DNA of 64,000 bases from DASXKD01 sp963734725 (GCA_963734725.1 CAVTIX010000009.1:310001-374000), one strand, 5' to 3'. Numbered from the stretch's first letter, positions 46,388 through 55,689 are shown. Notes: generated from the sequence alone by a model not told the origin. Numbers and translations are program-made.

Positions 46388-46404
46388 ATTAGCATGCTAG
46401 CGAG
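46388..46404. promoter_or_regulatory. Second, partial MarR site
   Basis: TAGCATGCTAGCGA repeats the core half-site of the main palindrome (GCTAGCGA) and contains the 10-bp palindrome TAGCATGCTA. On the SRPBCC side of the gap. Confidence 0.5.
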
Positions 46405-46546
46405 CTGAGGTCGGGATGCTCCTGGTGACCGGCGGCCCGGGGTTCATCAGATCACACACCGCGCGGGCACCGCCCGGCCTCCGGCGATGGCATGCTCATG
46501 CGCCCTGATCCTGGGCGCGGCCCGGCAAACCAGCGAAAGGATTGCG

Positions 46547-46945
46547 ATGAGCGAGTTCACCGTCACCCGCACCCTGAAGGCCCCACGTGAGCGCGTCTGG
46601 CAGGTCCTCACCCAGCCCAGCCACTTCGAAGGCTGGCTGCCCGCCAAGCCGGGGACGGCGGTGCTGGACGTCCGGACCCGAGGGTCCTGGCAGGCGACCG
46701 TCATCTCCTCCGAGGGGAATGAGATCGCGCTGACCGGCCGCTACGACGAGGTGTCTGAGCCGGATCGTCTGGTGATGACGGTTCCCGGCGATGTGGTCAC
46801 CGCGATCACGCTGACTTCCGCCCCGGACGACACCACGCAGATCGCCTATACCTTCGACGTCGATGAGTCCATTCACTCCATGGTTACAGAGAGTGTCGAT
46901 GAGGTCCTCAGCCGGGTTTCCACGGTCCTGGCCGGGATCTCGTAG
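46547..46945 (+). CDS. SRPBCC/polyketide-cyclase-like protein
   Basis: 132 residues from ATG 46547 after AAAGGATTGCG. VTRTLKAPRERVWQVLTQPSHF, GWLPAKPGTAVLDVRTRGSW, YDEVSEPDRLVMTVPGD and the final helix ESVDEVLSRVSTVLAG give the START-like fold. Ligand unknown. Probably co-transcribed with the truncated hydrolase 12 bp downstream and controlled by the divergent MarR protein. Confidence 0.88.
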   Translation: MSEFTVTRTLKAPRERVWQVLTQPSHFEGWLPAKPGTAVLDVRTRGSWQATVISSEGNEIALTGRYDEVSEPDRLVMTVPGDVVTAITLTSAPDDTTQIAYTFDVDESIHSMVTESVDEVLSRVSTVLAGIS

Positions 46946-46956
46946 GAGGGCAGGCC

Positions 46957-47112
46957 GTGTACGCCGACATCAACGGCCTGAAGATGTTCTACGAGATCCG
47001 TGGCACGCCAGACCCGGTCAAGCTGAACGTCGCTGAGCTGCGAAGACACCTACTCCCCCCGTTCTGGGGGTCAAGGGGTCGCCGATTCAAATCCGGCCGT
47101 CCCGACTGGTAA
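46957..47112 (+). pseudogene. Alpha/beta hydrolase, cut off after about 20 codons at an attachment repeat
   Basis: GTG 46957 follows AGGAGGG by 8 bases. VYADINGLKMFYEIRGTPDP is the usual start of an alpha/beta hydrolase. From about codon 23 the sequence is the repeat shared with 62105-62187, read through as AELRRHLLPPFWGSRGRR, ending at TAA 47110. The catalytic domain is gone, so recombination at the attachment repeat removed it. Confidence 0.7.
47064..47106 (+). repeat. tRNA-Pro 3'-half attachment repeat, copy 3
   Basis: Same 43 bases as the other copies, with one change in the T-arm (GCCGATTCAAATCCGGC). Similarity to copy 4 extends left to 47023 and right through TTTTTCGAATATATTTA to the IS5-family insertion. 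Confidence 0.85.
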
Positions 47113-47135
47113 TCAAGCTTTTTCGAATATATTTA

Positions 47136-48214
47136 CGGCGTGGTGCGCGATTAAGGGCGTGGCGTGGTGGCCTGGAGTGTCTGGCTGGTGATCTTTACCG
47201 GTCCGCGCAGCGGTCGGATACCAGCCCGCCGATGGCGAGCGCGGTGTCTGCGAAGTATTCGCGGCGCCCGGTGTAGCGCTGCAGGGCCCGCCATTGCTTG
47301 GGCTCGGCGATGGCGTGCTCGATGCAGATCCGCCGGGAGGATTGCTGTTTGCGGGCCGCTTCCCGCTTGGTGACCTGATCGGGTGTGGCGTCCTTCCCCG
47401 GTTTTTTGGGCGGGGCGGTGATCTGGCCGGGGAAGTCGCGGGCCAGGCCCTGGTAGCCGGAGTCGACGTCGGCGGTGACCTCCGGATAGGCCCGGAGCAG
47501 GTCCTCGATGCCCTCGGTGCGCAGCGCGGTGGCATCGTGCATCCGGCCCGGGCGGATCGCCCCGAGCCACAGCAGCCGCCCCCGGCCATCGCCGATGGCG
47601 GTCGGCTTGATCGTGTTCTGCTTCTTCTTGCCGGACACGAACGCGCGGCGGCCGGGGCGGCCGGCCCGGGGCCGGCGGACCTGCACCTCGGTGCCGTCGA
47701 TGCGCAGGTGCACGCCCTGGGACGCGGCGTAAGCGAAGACGTCGGCCAGCGTGCGCAGCCGCAGCCCGGGCTCGCCGGGCACGGCGAAGCCGCGGGCCGC
47801 CAGCAGCGGCCGGATCTCATGCACCGCCCGGGTGATGGTGGAGCGGTCCACCCCGTAAAACAGCGCGAGGGCGGCGTGCGGGAGCTGGAACCGCAGCACG
47901 ACCAAGGTAGCGATGACCCGGTCGGTGAACGGCAGCTCACGGTTGGGGCCCGCGCCCTCAGCGCGCAGCCGGTCCCGGCCACCGCGCCGCTCCCGCAGCC
48001 GCGATTCCTGCTGCGCGGCCCACGGCCCGGCCAGCTCGGCGATCAGCTTGCCCAGGCGGCGACGTGGCAAACCGGTGCAGATACGATGCGACAAGGCCGC
48101 GCGGGCCCATCTTGACGACACATCTTGATCGTTCCGCGCGGCCGTTCACGTTCCCGGGAACGACACGGCAAGATCAGCCGTTACGCCCGCGATCTCCTAT
48201 CGCGCACCAAGCCG
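47136..48214. mobile_element. IS5-family insertion sequence, intact ends
   Basis: CGGCGTGGTGCGCGAT at the left and ATCGCGCACCAAGCCG at the right are terminal inverted repeats with one mismatch. TTA is duplicated on both sides (47133-47135 and 48215-48217). Removing the element and one TTA gives a sequence that aligns with the uninterrupted paralogous site after attachment copy 4. Confidence 0.85.
47195..48121 (-). CDS. IS5-family (DDE_4 type) transposase
   Basis: 308 residues from GTG 48121. N-terminal helix-turn-helix region with LPFTDRVIATLVVLRFQLPH, FYGVDRSTITRAVHEIRPLL. Catalytic segments: HLRIDGTEVQVRRPR (Asp), TADVDSGYQGLARDFPGQ (Asp) and RRICIEHAIAEPKQWRAL (Glu). KKKQNTIKPTAIGDGRGRLL is typical of this group. 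No frameshift, so the element may be functional. Confidence 0.9.
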   Translation of the reverse strand: MSSRWARAALSHRICTGLPRRRLGKLIAELAGPWAAQQESRLRERRGGRDRLRAEGAGPNRELPFTDRVIATLVVLRFQLPHAALALFYGVDRSTITRAVHEIRPLLAARGFAVPGEPGLRLRTLADVFAYAASQGVHLRIDGTEVQVRRPRAGRPGRRAFVSGKKKQNTIKPTAIGDGRGRLLWLGAIRPGRMHDATALRTEGIEDLLRAYPEVTADVDSGYQGLARDFPGQITAPPKKPGKDATPDQVTKREAARKQQSSRRICIEHAIAEPKQWRALQRYTGRREYFADTALAIGGLVSDRCADR

Positions 48215-48351
48215 TTACAGCCTACGAGAGCCATCAAAGAGCCATCTCCTCGTGAAATGGCCCTCCTAGAGGCGCGCGCCGATCGTGCGTCACCGCGTCC
48301 TATCAGGGCATTTGCCAATAGTGCAGAGGCAGCGCAGGCCACAGTCAAGGG

Positions 48352-48545
48352 GTCAAAGATCACTGAGCCGCCTCGGATCTGCAGGGCGACCCCGACAACT
48401 GCGAACCGGCGGGCACCACCCCCGGCGTACCGGCTAACCGCAAGCCGGACGCTCACTGGGCTGCAGCAGCTGCGGTATGCGGGGCAGGCCGGGGTGCTCA
48501 AGCCAACCCTGCCCACGCCGCTTAGACGCGACGACTGCTGGCTTG
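48352..48545 (+). repeat. Repeat shared with the right end of the window, copy 1
   Basis: From TCAAAGATCACTGAGCC to ACGCGACGACTGCTGG this aligns with 63816-64000. In the other copy an ISKra4-like transposase lies directly before it; here only about 95 bases separate it from the attachment-flank sequence. The remaining stretches 48218-48351 and 48546-49072 hold no recognisable gene. Confidence 0.7.
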
Positions 48546-49072
48546 AGAGCCGCCTTCGGACGGGCCGTCACGACTGTAGCTACCTTCAAGGACACCTGGA
48601 AAACAAGGTTTCATCCTCGCCATGGCGAAAGTAGAATCCGGGTCAGCAGCCGCCTCAATGCGGTGTACTGACAAATGCTCTCGACTTTAAGCTAGCAGCA
48701 CGGCAAATGCCTTGCCGTAATGAAGCGCGTATAACGCCGACTCGGCGCTGTGGACCTGTTGTCGCTGTTTCAGCAACAATCGGCGCAGAACGTCCCATTC
48801 TGGGACTGCTCAACCTGCACATCGGATCACCGGCAAAGGGCCGCGAGAGCGGGGGTTGGTCAGGAAGGTTGGCTACGCCGGGCTGGTGGGTGGCTCAAGG
48901 CCTCTGGTTCCCAGGCGTATGTGCCAGGTGTATCTCCGCACGGCAGCTTTCAGGAACGGCGACGTTCTGTACTGGTCGCAGTCATCGGGCGGTCACGGTG
49001 CCCCCGAGCAGGCTATCGATCGAGATGGCGGGTTCGCCGCCCAGGCTTGGGGGAATGCCGGGCTTTGCCGCC

Positions 49073-49144
49073 TGTCGGCGGCACGTGAATACTGACCCCG
49101 GCGTGGCATGGCGCCAGGGGGTCAAAATTCACGCGCCGTTGACA
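49073..49144. repeat. Back-to-back IS21-type ends, 72-bp palindrome
   Basis: Left arm 49073-49099 (TGTCGGCGGCACGTGAATAC then TGACCCC) and right arm 49118-49144, which reads on the minus strand TGTCAACGGCGCGTGAATTT then TGACCCC; 22 of 27 positions agree. An 18-base loop separates them. The arms resemble the ends of the IS21 element at 2506-5008. Probably a miniature or collapsed element. Confidence 0.55.
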
Positions 49145-49239
49145 CCGCCCACAGACGATATGCAACCTGGGTCTTGACACCTGCATGCGACCTGGTTCGC
49201 CCAGGTCTCCTCGAGGAACCCACCCCAAGTCTCCGGGAG

Positions 49240-49483
49240 GGAGGACCAATGACGGTGGCCTGCCGGAGCTTCCCGCGGGAACAGATCACGACAATCCCGC
49301 TGCCGATAACAGGTCGATCTTGGTGGCAGTCACCTCATCGCCAAGGACGGTGGTCCGGAACGGGACGGCCTGATGCTCCTCGATCACAACGTGGAAGCTG
49401 GCGTGCTGTTCGTACTCGTCGAAGGCGTCCACAATGGCCTGCTCAACCAAAGTGTCCAATTCAGCGTCGCTCCGTCCTGCCAC
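49240..49483 (-). pseudogene. Calcium-binding CcbP-like protein, frameshifted
   Basis: From GTG 49483, GRSDAELDTLVEQAIVDAFD, YEQHASFHVVIEEHQAVPF, TTVLGDEVTATKIDL matches the small acidic CcbP-type proteins. A one-base shift after KIDL is needed to continue IGSGIVVICSRGKLRQATVI to about 49240. The family binds calcium in cyanobacteria; its role in actinomycetes is unknown. 49484-49819 shows no other gene. Confidence 0.5.
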
Positions 49484-49819
49484 GTCTCGCAGCCTACTGA
49501 AATGACGCTGTGCCTGGGTCAGGCCATGGCGGTTGCCTTCTTCGGCGAGCCGTCGAGCTGCACGGTCAGCCAGGCTGGGGGACGCCAACTGCGCGCCCTG
49601 CCCCCCGGATCGGTACTTCGGGTCACGGCAATCACCGTGTCCTGGCAGTCCGTCCGTGAGGCCCCTGGGAACCGGGCTCATTCCTCCAGCGGCGCCGGAA
49701 GCGACGGCTGACGTCGCGTAGTGACAGTGATCGGTCTGTCGCTCGACAGGTGACGGGCTCGGGAGAACAATGTGGGCATCTCCAGGTCGAGCCCGCATGC
49801 GAGAGCGCCGAGACGCTCA

Positions 49820-52636
49820 ATGGACGTCTGCCCGGTGGGGCTTCTGGGCCCCGTGGTCCTGGTCTCCGAAGGCGTCTTGCGGCCGGTGGGGAGCCGTTCC
49901 CTGCGCACGCTGCTGGCGGTGCTGGGGCTGCGGGTAGGCGAGGCGGTCAACGTGGACCAGTTGATGGAGGCCCTGTGGGCGGGGCGGCCCCCCGCGACCG
50001 GGGTGCACACGCTGCAGCGCCATATGTCCTCGCTGCGAGCCGAGCTTCCCGCCGGTGTCACTCTGGCGGCGCAGGCACCGGGCTACCTGCTGAGCGCTGC
50101 CGCCAGTGAAGAAGTCACCGATATACAGGCCGCCGAGCGGTTGATCAAGCAGGCCCGGTCGGCTGCCCGGCCCGTGGATCGGGCGGCTGCGCTGCGGCGT
50201 GCGTTGGATCTGTGGCGCGGCGAGCCGCTCGCAGACGTGGCACCGTCGGAGTATGTGGCTGGCCACGCTGCACGGCTGGCCATGTTGCGGACTCGGGCCC
50301 GCGCCGACCTCGCGCGGGCGCGGTTGGAGTTCGGTGACAGCGCTGACGTGGTGCCGGATCTGACCGACCTGATCACCGCCGAGCCGTACGACGAGGATCT
50401 CCATGGCTTGCTGATGTTGGCGCTCTACCGAAGTGGCCGACAAGCCGAGGCACTCGCGGTGTCGCGGCGCCTGCGTGAGACCTTGGCTGACCACCTCGGC
50501 ATTGACCCAGGCGAGGCGATCCAGTCGCTCGAAACCCGGATCCTGCGTCAGGACCCGCACCTCCTCGGTGAGTCGCCGAGGGGGTTGTCGCCGGAGCCGG
50601 CCATCGCCCCGAGGCTCCCGGAGATACCGGTGCCCGCTCAACTGCCGGCATCGGTCGCCGGATTCACCGGGCGGCGGCGTGAGCTAGCCGAACTCGACAC
50701 CCGGCTCGATGTCGACGAGCCAGGCGGAGCTGTGGTCATCTCGGCGGTGTCGGGGACCGCTGGTATCGGCAAGACCGCGCTCGCGGTCGAATGGGCCCAC
50801 CGGGTCGCCGACCACTACCCTGACGGTCAGCTCTACGCCAACCTGCGCGGCTTCGACCCACAGCGCCCCCCAGTGGAGCCGAGTGTGGTGCTGCGCGGCT
50901 TTCTTGAGGGACTCGGCGTCGCCACTTCGCGGATCCCCGATGACCTCGACGCCCAGTCGGCTCTGCTGCGCAGTCTGCTTGCCAACCGCCGGGTCCTCCT
51001 GTTGCTCGACAACGCCCGCGACGCCGAGCAGGTCCGGCCTCTCCTGCCCGGTTCCTCGAGGTGCCTGGCGATAGTCACCAGCCGCAATCGGCTGGGCTCT
51101 CTCGCCGCCCTGGAGGGCGCCCGCCTGGTGCCGCTGGACCTGCTCGGGGACGCCGAGGCCCGTGAGCTGGTAGCCCGCAGGCTGGGCCGCGACCGGGTCG
51201 AGACCGACGCCGCCGCCGCCGACGAGATCATCGACCGGTGCGGCGGGTTGCCGCTGGCGCTGGCAGTGGTCGCCGGCCGCGCCGCGGCCCGGCCGTACCT
51301 GCCACTCGCGTCCGTGGTCGCCGAACTGGCCGGGGCCGCGAGCCGGCTCGATGCGATCCGCGGCGAGGACCACGCCACCGACCTGCGCGCCGTCTTCCTG
51401 TGCTCCTATGACGCGCTCTCGCCGGGCGCGGCCCAGGTGCTACGGCAGATCGGGGTTCATCCCGGGCCCGATCTGTCGGCCGCCGCGGCGCTCAGTCTGT
51501 CCGGGCTCGAGCCGGCCGCCTGCACGGCGGCCCTGTCCGGGCTGGTGGCGGGCAGCCTGGTGAGCGAGCCGATACCTGGCCGGTTTGCCGTCCACGACCT
51601 ACTGCGCGCCTTCGCCCTCGAGCGGCTGGAGGCCTCCGGCGATGACGTAGCGCTGGTCAGGCAGCGGCTGCTCGACCACTACCTGCGCACCGCCTACGCC
51701 GGAGCCCTGCTGATGGGACCGCTGATGGAGTCGATCACGCTGCCGGAGTCGGCCGCGGGCGTCCACCCCGAGCATCTCGAAGACAACGAAGCGGCGGCAC
51801 GGTGGTTCCGGTCCGAGCGGGCAGTCCTGCTTGGTGCGGTTGACGACGCCGCGGTCCAGGGGTTCCCACGACATGCCTGGCAGCTCGCGTGGTGCCTCGA
51901 CACGCATCTGTACCGGGCCGGCCAGTGGTCCGACCAGGTCCGGATGCATTCGGTGGCCGCCCGCGCCGCGAGCGCGGCCGGTGAGGATGTGGGCGCGGCG
52001 TCTTGCCTCCGGTTTCTAGCCCGGGCGCAGTGGATGCTCGAGGACTGGCCGGCGGCCGAGGCGGCTGCCCAGCAGGCGTTGGCGTGCTACGAGCGGCTGG
52101 ACGACCCGGCGCAGGTCGGGCACACCCTGATCTACCTGAGCGCAATCGCCGGCCTGAGCGGGCGCGCCGAAGACGTCGCCGTCCACATCCGGCGGGCACT
52201 GACCTTGTTCGAAACCGTGGACGACCAGCTGGGTATTGGCGTCGCCTATTGCAATCTGGCTGATTACTACTACCGGTCGGGGGACTACGGGAAGTCGCTC
52301 GCTTGTTGCTGGCGCTCGCTCCGGGCGTGCCACCGTACCGGCGACACCGACATCATGACGTCGGCCTGGCTCATCATGGGCCACGTGCACCGGAACCGGG
52401 CCGAGTTGACCCGGAGCCTGGCCTGTTACCGGACGGCGGCCCGGCTCAGCGGCGCCGTCGAGCACAGGTACCAGAGGGCGGTGGCGCTGAGCTCGGCCGC
52501 GGAGATCCACCTGGAACGGGGGAGCCGCGGCGACGCCGTCCGGGCTTGGCGTGAGGCACTGGACCTGCTGGACCTGCTGGACCACCCCAGAGCAGACGAG
52601 GTCCGCGTCCAGCTCGAGGGACTGGCCGCTACCTGA
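49820..52636 (+). CDS. SARP-family regulator with NB-ARC and TPR domains (AfsR-like)
   Basis: 938 residues from ATG 49820. Winged-helix DNA-binding domain in residues 5-90 (VGSRSLRTLLAVLGLRVGEA; DQLMEALWAGRPPATGVHTL). BTAD domain 95-245 (RALDLWRGEPLADV; EPYDEDLHGLLMLALYRSGR; LADHLGIDPGEAIQSLE). NB-ARC 275-600 with Walker A SGTAGIGKTALAVEWAH, Walker B VLLLLDNARDAEQVRPLLPG, and MHD-like FAVHDLLRAFALE. C-terminal TPR region 690-930. Such regulators switch on secondary-metabolite or other gene sets by binding 11-bp-spaced heptamers, as seen at 19536 and 23959. The methyltransferase operon 115 bases downstream on the same strand is a possible direct target. Confidence 0.93.
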   Translation: MDVCPVGLLGPVVLVSEGVLRPVGSRSLRTLLAVLGLRVGEAVNVDQLMEALWAGRPPATGVHTLQRHMSSLRAELPAGVTLAAQAPGYLLSAAASEEVTDIQAAERLIKQARSAARPVDRAAALRRALDLWRGEPLADVAPSEYVAGHAARLAMLRTRARADLARARLEFGDSADVVPDLTDLITAEPYDEDLHGLLMLALYRSGRQAEALAVSRRLRETLADHLGIDPGEAIQSLETRILRQDPHLLGESPRGLSPEPAIAPRLPEIPVPAQLPASVAGFTGRRRELAELDTRLDVDEPGGAVVISAVSGTAGIGKTALAVEWAHRVADHYPDGQLYANLRGFDPQRPPVEPSVVLRGFLEGLGVATSRIPDDLDAQSALLRSLLANRRVLLLLDNARDAEQVRPLLPGSSRCLAIVTSRNRLGSLAALEGARLVPLDLLGDAEARELVARRLGRDRVETDAAAADEIIDRCGGLPLALAVVAGRAAARPYLPLASVVAELAGAASRLDAIRGEDHATDLRAVFLCSYDALSPGAAQVLRQIGVHPGPDLSAAAALSLSGLEPAACTAALSGLVAGSLVSEPIPGRFAVHDLLRAFALERLEASGDDVALVRQRLLDHYLRTAYAGALLMGPLMESITLPESAAGVHPEHLEDNEAAARWFRSERAVLLGAVDDAAVQGFPRHAWQLAWCLDTHLYRAGQWSDQVRMHSVAARAASAAGEDVGAASCLRFLARAQWMLEDWPAAEAAAQQALACYERLDDPAQVGHTLIYLSAIAGLSGRAEDVAVHIRRALTLFETVDDQLGIGVAYCNLADYYYRSGDYGKSLACCWRSLRACHRTGDTDIMTSAWLIMGHVHRNRAELTRSLACYRTAARLSGAVEHRYQRAVALSSAAEIHLERGSRGDAVRAWREALDLLDLLDHPRADEVRVQLEGLAAT

Positions 52637-52751
52637 GGACGCCGTCTGTCGGCGCTACCTCGGCTCCCATCGCTTTCCGCGTCCCTTCAGCGCGGTTTCT
52701 GACCGGTGCGGCACCCTCGTCCCTGGATCACCGACCTCTGAGGAGGACCGG

Positions 52752-53801
52752 ATGGACGAGAGCCGGCTGGTGGAGTTCCTGCATCGCTTCGTCATGGACT
52801 TCGCTGCTACCGGGGCGGCCGGGAATGTGCTGGCCGGCGAGCAGTTGGGGCTGTACCGGGCCATGCGCGAAGGCCCGCTGCTCCCCGCCGAGCTCGCCGC
52901 CTATACCGAGACCACGCCGCGTTATGTCGAGGAGTGGCTGCGGGGTCAGGCAGCCGGTGGCTACGTGGAGTACGACGCCTCCACCGGTCGCTACTTCTTG
53001 ACCGAAGAGCAGGCGTTCGCGCTCACCAACCCCGGGGGGCCGGTGTACCTGCCGGGCGCTTTCCAGTTCGCGGTGGGGGCGCTGCAGGCGCTGCCGCGGC
53101 TGGTCGAGGCGTTCCGGACCGGGGAGGGTATCGGCTGGCACGAGCATCATCCGGACGTGTTCGCGGGATGTGAGCGCTTCTTCCGTCCGGGGTACATCGC
53201 GCACCTGGTCGCGGAGTGGCTCCCGGCGCTCGACGACGTACCCGCCAGCTTGGCGCAAGGTGGCCGCGTTGCCGACATCGGCTGCGGCCACGGAGCCTCC
53301 ACGCTGCTGATGGCCCAGGCGTTCCCGCAGTCCCACTTCACCGGCTCTGACTACCACGCCGCCTCGGTGCAGGTTGCCGGGAAGCGTGCCGCGGAGGCGG
53401 GGCTGGCCGACCGGGTGCGCTTCGAAGTGGCCGCGGCGGATACCTTTGGCGGCGGCCCGTTCGACCTAGTCACCAGCTTCGATTGTCTCCACGACATGGG
53501 TGACCCGCTAGGGGCCGCCCGGCATGTGCGTGAATCGCTGGCCGGGGACGGAACGTGGATGATCGTGGAGCCACGCGCAGGCGACGCCGTGTCCGACAAC
53601 CTCAACCCCATCAGCCGTGCGTACTACTCGCTGTCCACCTTCCTCTGCGTGCCCAACGCGCTCTCTCAAGACGGCGGGTTCGCGCTGGGCGCGCAAGCGG
53701 GTGAGTCGGCGATCGCCGACATCGCGGCCAGGGCAGGGTTCACCCGCTTCCGCCGGGCCGCCGAGACGCCGTTCAACCTCGTATTCGAGGCCCGGCCATG
53801 A
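52752..53801 (+). CDS. SAM-dependent class I methyltransferase with winged-helix N-terminus
   Basis: 349 residues from ATG 52752, 5 bases after AGGAGGACCG. N-terminal helical/winged segment (LYRAMREGPLLPAELAAYTETTP; VEEWLRGQAAGGYVEYD), as in Rv2258c-like methyltransferases. Rossmann domain with motif I VADIGCGHGASTLLMAQAFP (about residue 175), acidic FTGSDYHAASV, and FDLVTSFDCLHDMGDP. Substrate unknown; such proteins often modify small molecules in biosynthetic clusters. Its stop overlaps the next gene by ATGA. Confidence 0.9.
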   Translation: MDESRLVEFLHRFVMDFAATGAAGNVLAGEQLGLYRAMREGPLLPAELAAYTETTPRYVEEWLRGQAAGGYVEYDASTGRYFLTEEQAFALTNPGGPVYLPGAFQFAVGALQALPRLVEAFRTGEGIGWHEHHPDVFAGCERFFRPGYIAHLVAEWLPALDDVPASLAQGGRVADIGCGHGASTLLMAQAFPQSHFTGSDYHAASVQVAGKRAAEAGLADRVRFEVAAADTFGGGPFDLVTSFDCLHDMGDPLGAARHVRESLAGDGTWMIVEPRAGDAVSDNLNPISRAYYSLSTFLCVPNALSQDGGFALGAQAGESAIADIAARAGFTRFRRAAETPFNLVFEARP

Positions 53802-55630
53802 CCGGATCGCTGGTCGGGGTCACGGTTCTCCAGCCGGCTAGCGGCACCGTCGTGTTGCCCGGTCAGTCCGTGACCTGTTCGGGGCGGGCGACCGGTCACG
53901 GTGGCCCGCAGACAACGCTGGTCAACAGGGTGGTCATCAGCCTCGACGGCGGGAGCGACATCGAGGCCGGCCTGAGCCCCGTGGTGCCCAGGCCGGCGGT
54001 GCCGGCCGTCAACTGGGCGGCGTCCGTCGCCGCGCCCGACCAACCCGGACCTCACGAGCTCACCATCACCGCGTTCCCCGACGACGGCGGCGCGCCGGCG
54101 CGCGTGACCGTCGGCTTCGTCGTCCAGGAGCCGACGCCGCCGGACTCCGCGCTGACCCCGCAGCAGAGCCTTGAGCTGTCGGGGGTCAATCCCGCTCCGC
54201 CCGGGCCGGGCGACTGGGCGTCGGCGATCGTCAAGGCCAACCGCAGCGACCTCGACTTCACCGCGGTGCTCGACGACGTCGTCTTCCGCGACCGAGGCGA
54301 CAGGTACCCGGTTTGCAGCCGGGAGTGGAACCAGGTGACGGCCCCGAGCGAGGACTACGACCGGGATACGGTCGGCTTCAGCGGCTGGCTGCTCCAGCCG
54401 GAGATCTCCGGCGCCGACGTGCCGTTCACCCACCCCTTCGGCCGCGACTGGGAGTGCCTGGTCGTCCTGGACCCCCCGTTCGCCGGGCTGCTGGCCCCCG
54501 GCAACGTTGTCGCCGACAGCGACGAGCTCACGCAGGCAATCGCCGCAGCCGATGACCTGGGCCTGCCCGAGGTGCTACAAACGACGATCCAGGAGCTCGG
54601 CGGCCTTATGGCCGTCGAGACCGACGAACGCTGCGTGCCAGCCGCGCTGCACCCGCCGTTCGGCGAGGTCGTCCGGCCGGGCGACCGGATCGCTGCGATC
54701 GGCCGGTGGATCGTCGACGCCGCCCACACCGCGATCGTTGAGCCGCACAAGACGCCCCAGCTACCCGAGGGAGGCACCAGCTTCCGGTCGGAGGTCCACC
54801 CTCCACTGCTGATGGCGATCGGCGGCACCCGAGTGCTGACGCCGACTGACGTCCGCACCCGGATCGTGCTGACCTCCCGGCCGTTCCTGGTCCGCCAGGT
54901 CTACGTCGTCGACACCGACCGGATCGGTGACGACGGCGCGAAGGACGACGGCACCCTGTTGCAGCACCTGGACCACGAGCTCGACAAACTCGGCCCAGAC
55001 TGGTGGCAACTGGGCATCCCCGATTCGGTCACCGTAGAGGTGCACCCGCAGATCGCCGCCAAGCCGTTCGACGGGGTCCATGTCGCCGCGTTCACGGTCC
55101 GCCCGCCTCCCGACACCGCCGACCTGGCCGGCCCGCTCTTCGGTGAGGCGCAGGTCAGCTTCCAGTTCACCCACCGCGCCGGCGTCGGGGTCCAGGTGAT
55201 CGGCACCGACGAGGTCGTCGATGGCCAGCGCCAGGCGAGCGTCGAGGTGCTGATCAGCCTCAACAGCGCCGGCTACCAGCCCGCCCCGCTGCCGCCCCGG
55301 CAGGAGTACGTACCGTCCGCCGACGAGCTCGAGGACGGCGCGACACTGGTCGCCGTCGAGCTGGTCGCCTCGCTCCTCAACCCGGTCCTCGACCCGGTCA
55401 CGAGGATCAACCGGGCTCAGGCTCTGCTGCGCGGCATCGTCACCGACGCCTACGACGTCCCTGGAGTGGACCTGCTCGACCGCTCCCAGGCCCAACCGTT
55501 CGTCGAGGTCACCCAGATCCCGGCCGGAGCGGGGATCGTCGAGACCAGCGCCGACGACCAGCCCTATCCAGTCTTCGGCTGGCTCGACATTCGCTGGCAC
55601 CGCCCCGACGTCGTCCTAGGCGGGCCGTGA
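53798..55630 (+). CDS. Large protein of unknown function with Ig-like start
   Basis: 610 residues, coupled to the methyltransferase by ATGA. No signal peptide. The first about 110 residues look like an Ig-like beta-sandwich (GVTVLQPASGTVVLPGQSVT; PGPHELTITAFPDD). The middle contains RIAAIGRWIVDAAHTAIVEP and FRSEVHPPLLMAIGGTRV, a GRW-D-H...E-HPP pattern that could bind a metal. The C-terminal part has beta-rich stretches (VSFQFTHRAGVGVQVIGTD). I do not recognise a characterised family. High Asp/Pro content, no membrane segments. Confidence 0.8.
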   Translation: MTGSLVGVTVLQPASGTVVLPGQSVTCSGRATGHGGPQTTLVNRVVISLDGGSDIEAGLSPVVPRPAVPAVNWAASVAAPDQPGPHELTITAFPDDGGAPARVTVGFVVQEPTPPDSALTPQQSLELSGVNPAPPGPGDWASAIVKANRSDLDFTAVLDDVVFRDRGDRYPVCSREWNQVTAPSEDYDRDTVGFSGWLLQPEISGADVPFTHPFGRDWECLVVLDPPFAGLLAPGNVVADSDELTQAIAAADDLGLPEVLQTTIQELGGLMAVETDERCVPAALHPPFGEVVRPGDRIAAIGRWIVDAAHTAIVEPHKTPQLPEGGTSFRSEVHPPLLMAIGGTRVLTPTDVRTRIVLTSRPFLVRQVYVVDTDRIGDDGAKDDGTLLQHLDHELDKLGPDWWQLGIPDSVTVEVHPQIAAKPFDGVHVAAFTVRPPPDTADLAGPLFGEAQVSFQFTHRAGVGVQVIGTDEVVDGQRQASVEVLISLNSAGYQPAPLPPRQEYVPSADELEDGATLVAVELVASLLNPVLDPVTRINRAQALLRGIVTDAYDVPGVDLLDRSQAQPFVEVTQIPAGAGIVETSADDQPYPVFGWLDIRWHRPDVVLGGP

Positions 55631-55689
55631 CCTTCCGTGATCGCAATCCGCCCCGACCGACCAGCTCACCAGCCAAGGAGAACCGGCAG

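Noticed and set aside
34221..47106. One intact 12-kb integrative element between attachment copies 2 and 3
   Set aside because: No replication or transfer genes are present, the integrase is frameshifted, and a chromosomal-type operon is cut at copy 3, so an intact element cannot be claimed.
49108..49500. Plus-strand frames over the CcbP-like relic
   Set aside because: No domain, while the minus strand shows a recognisable family in two frames.
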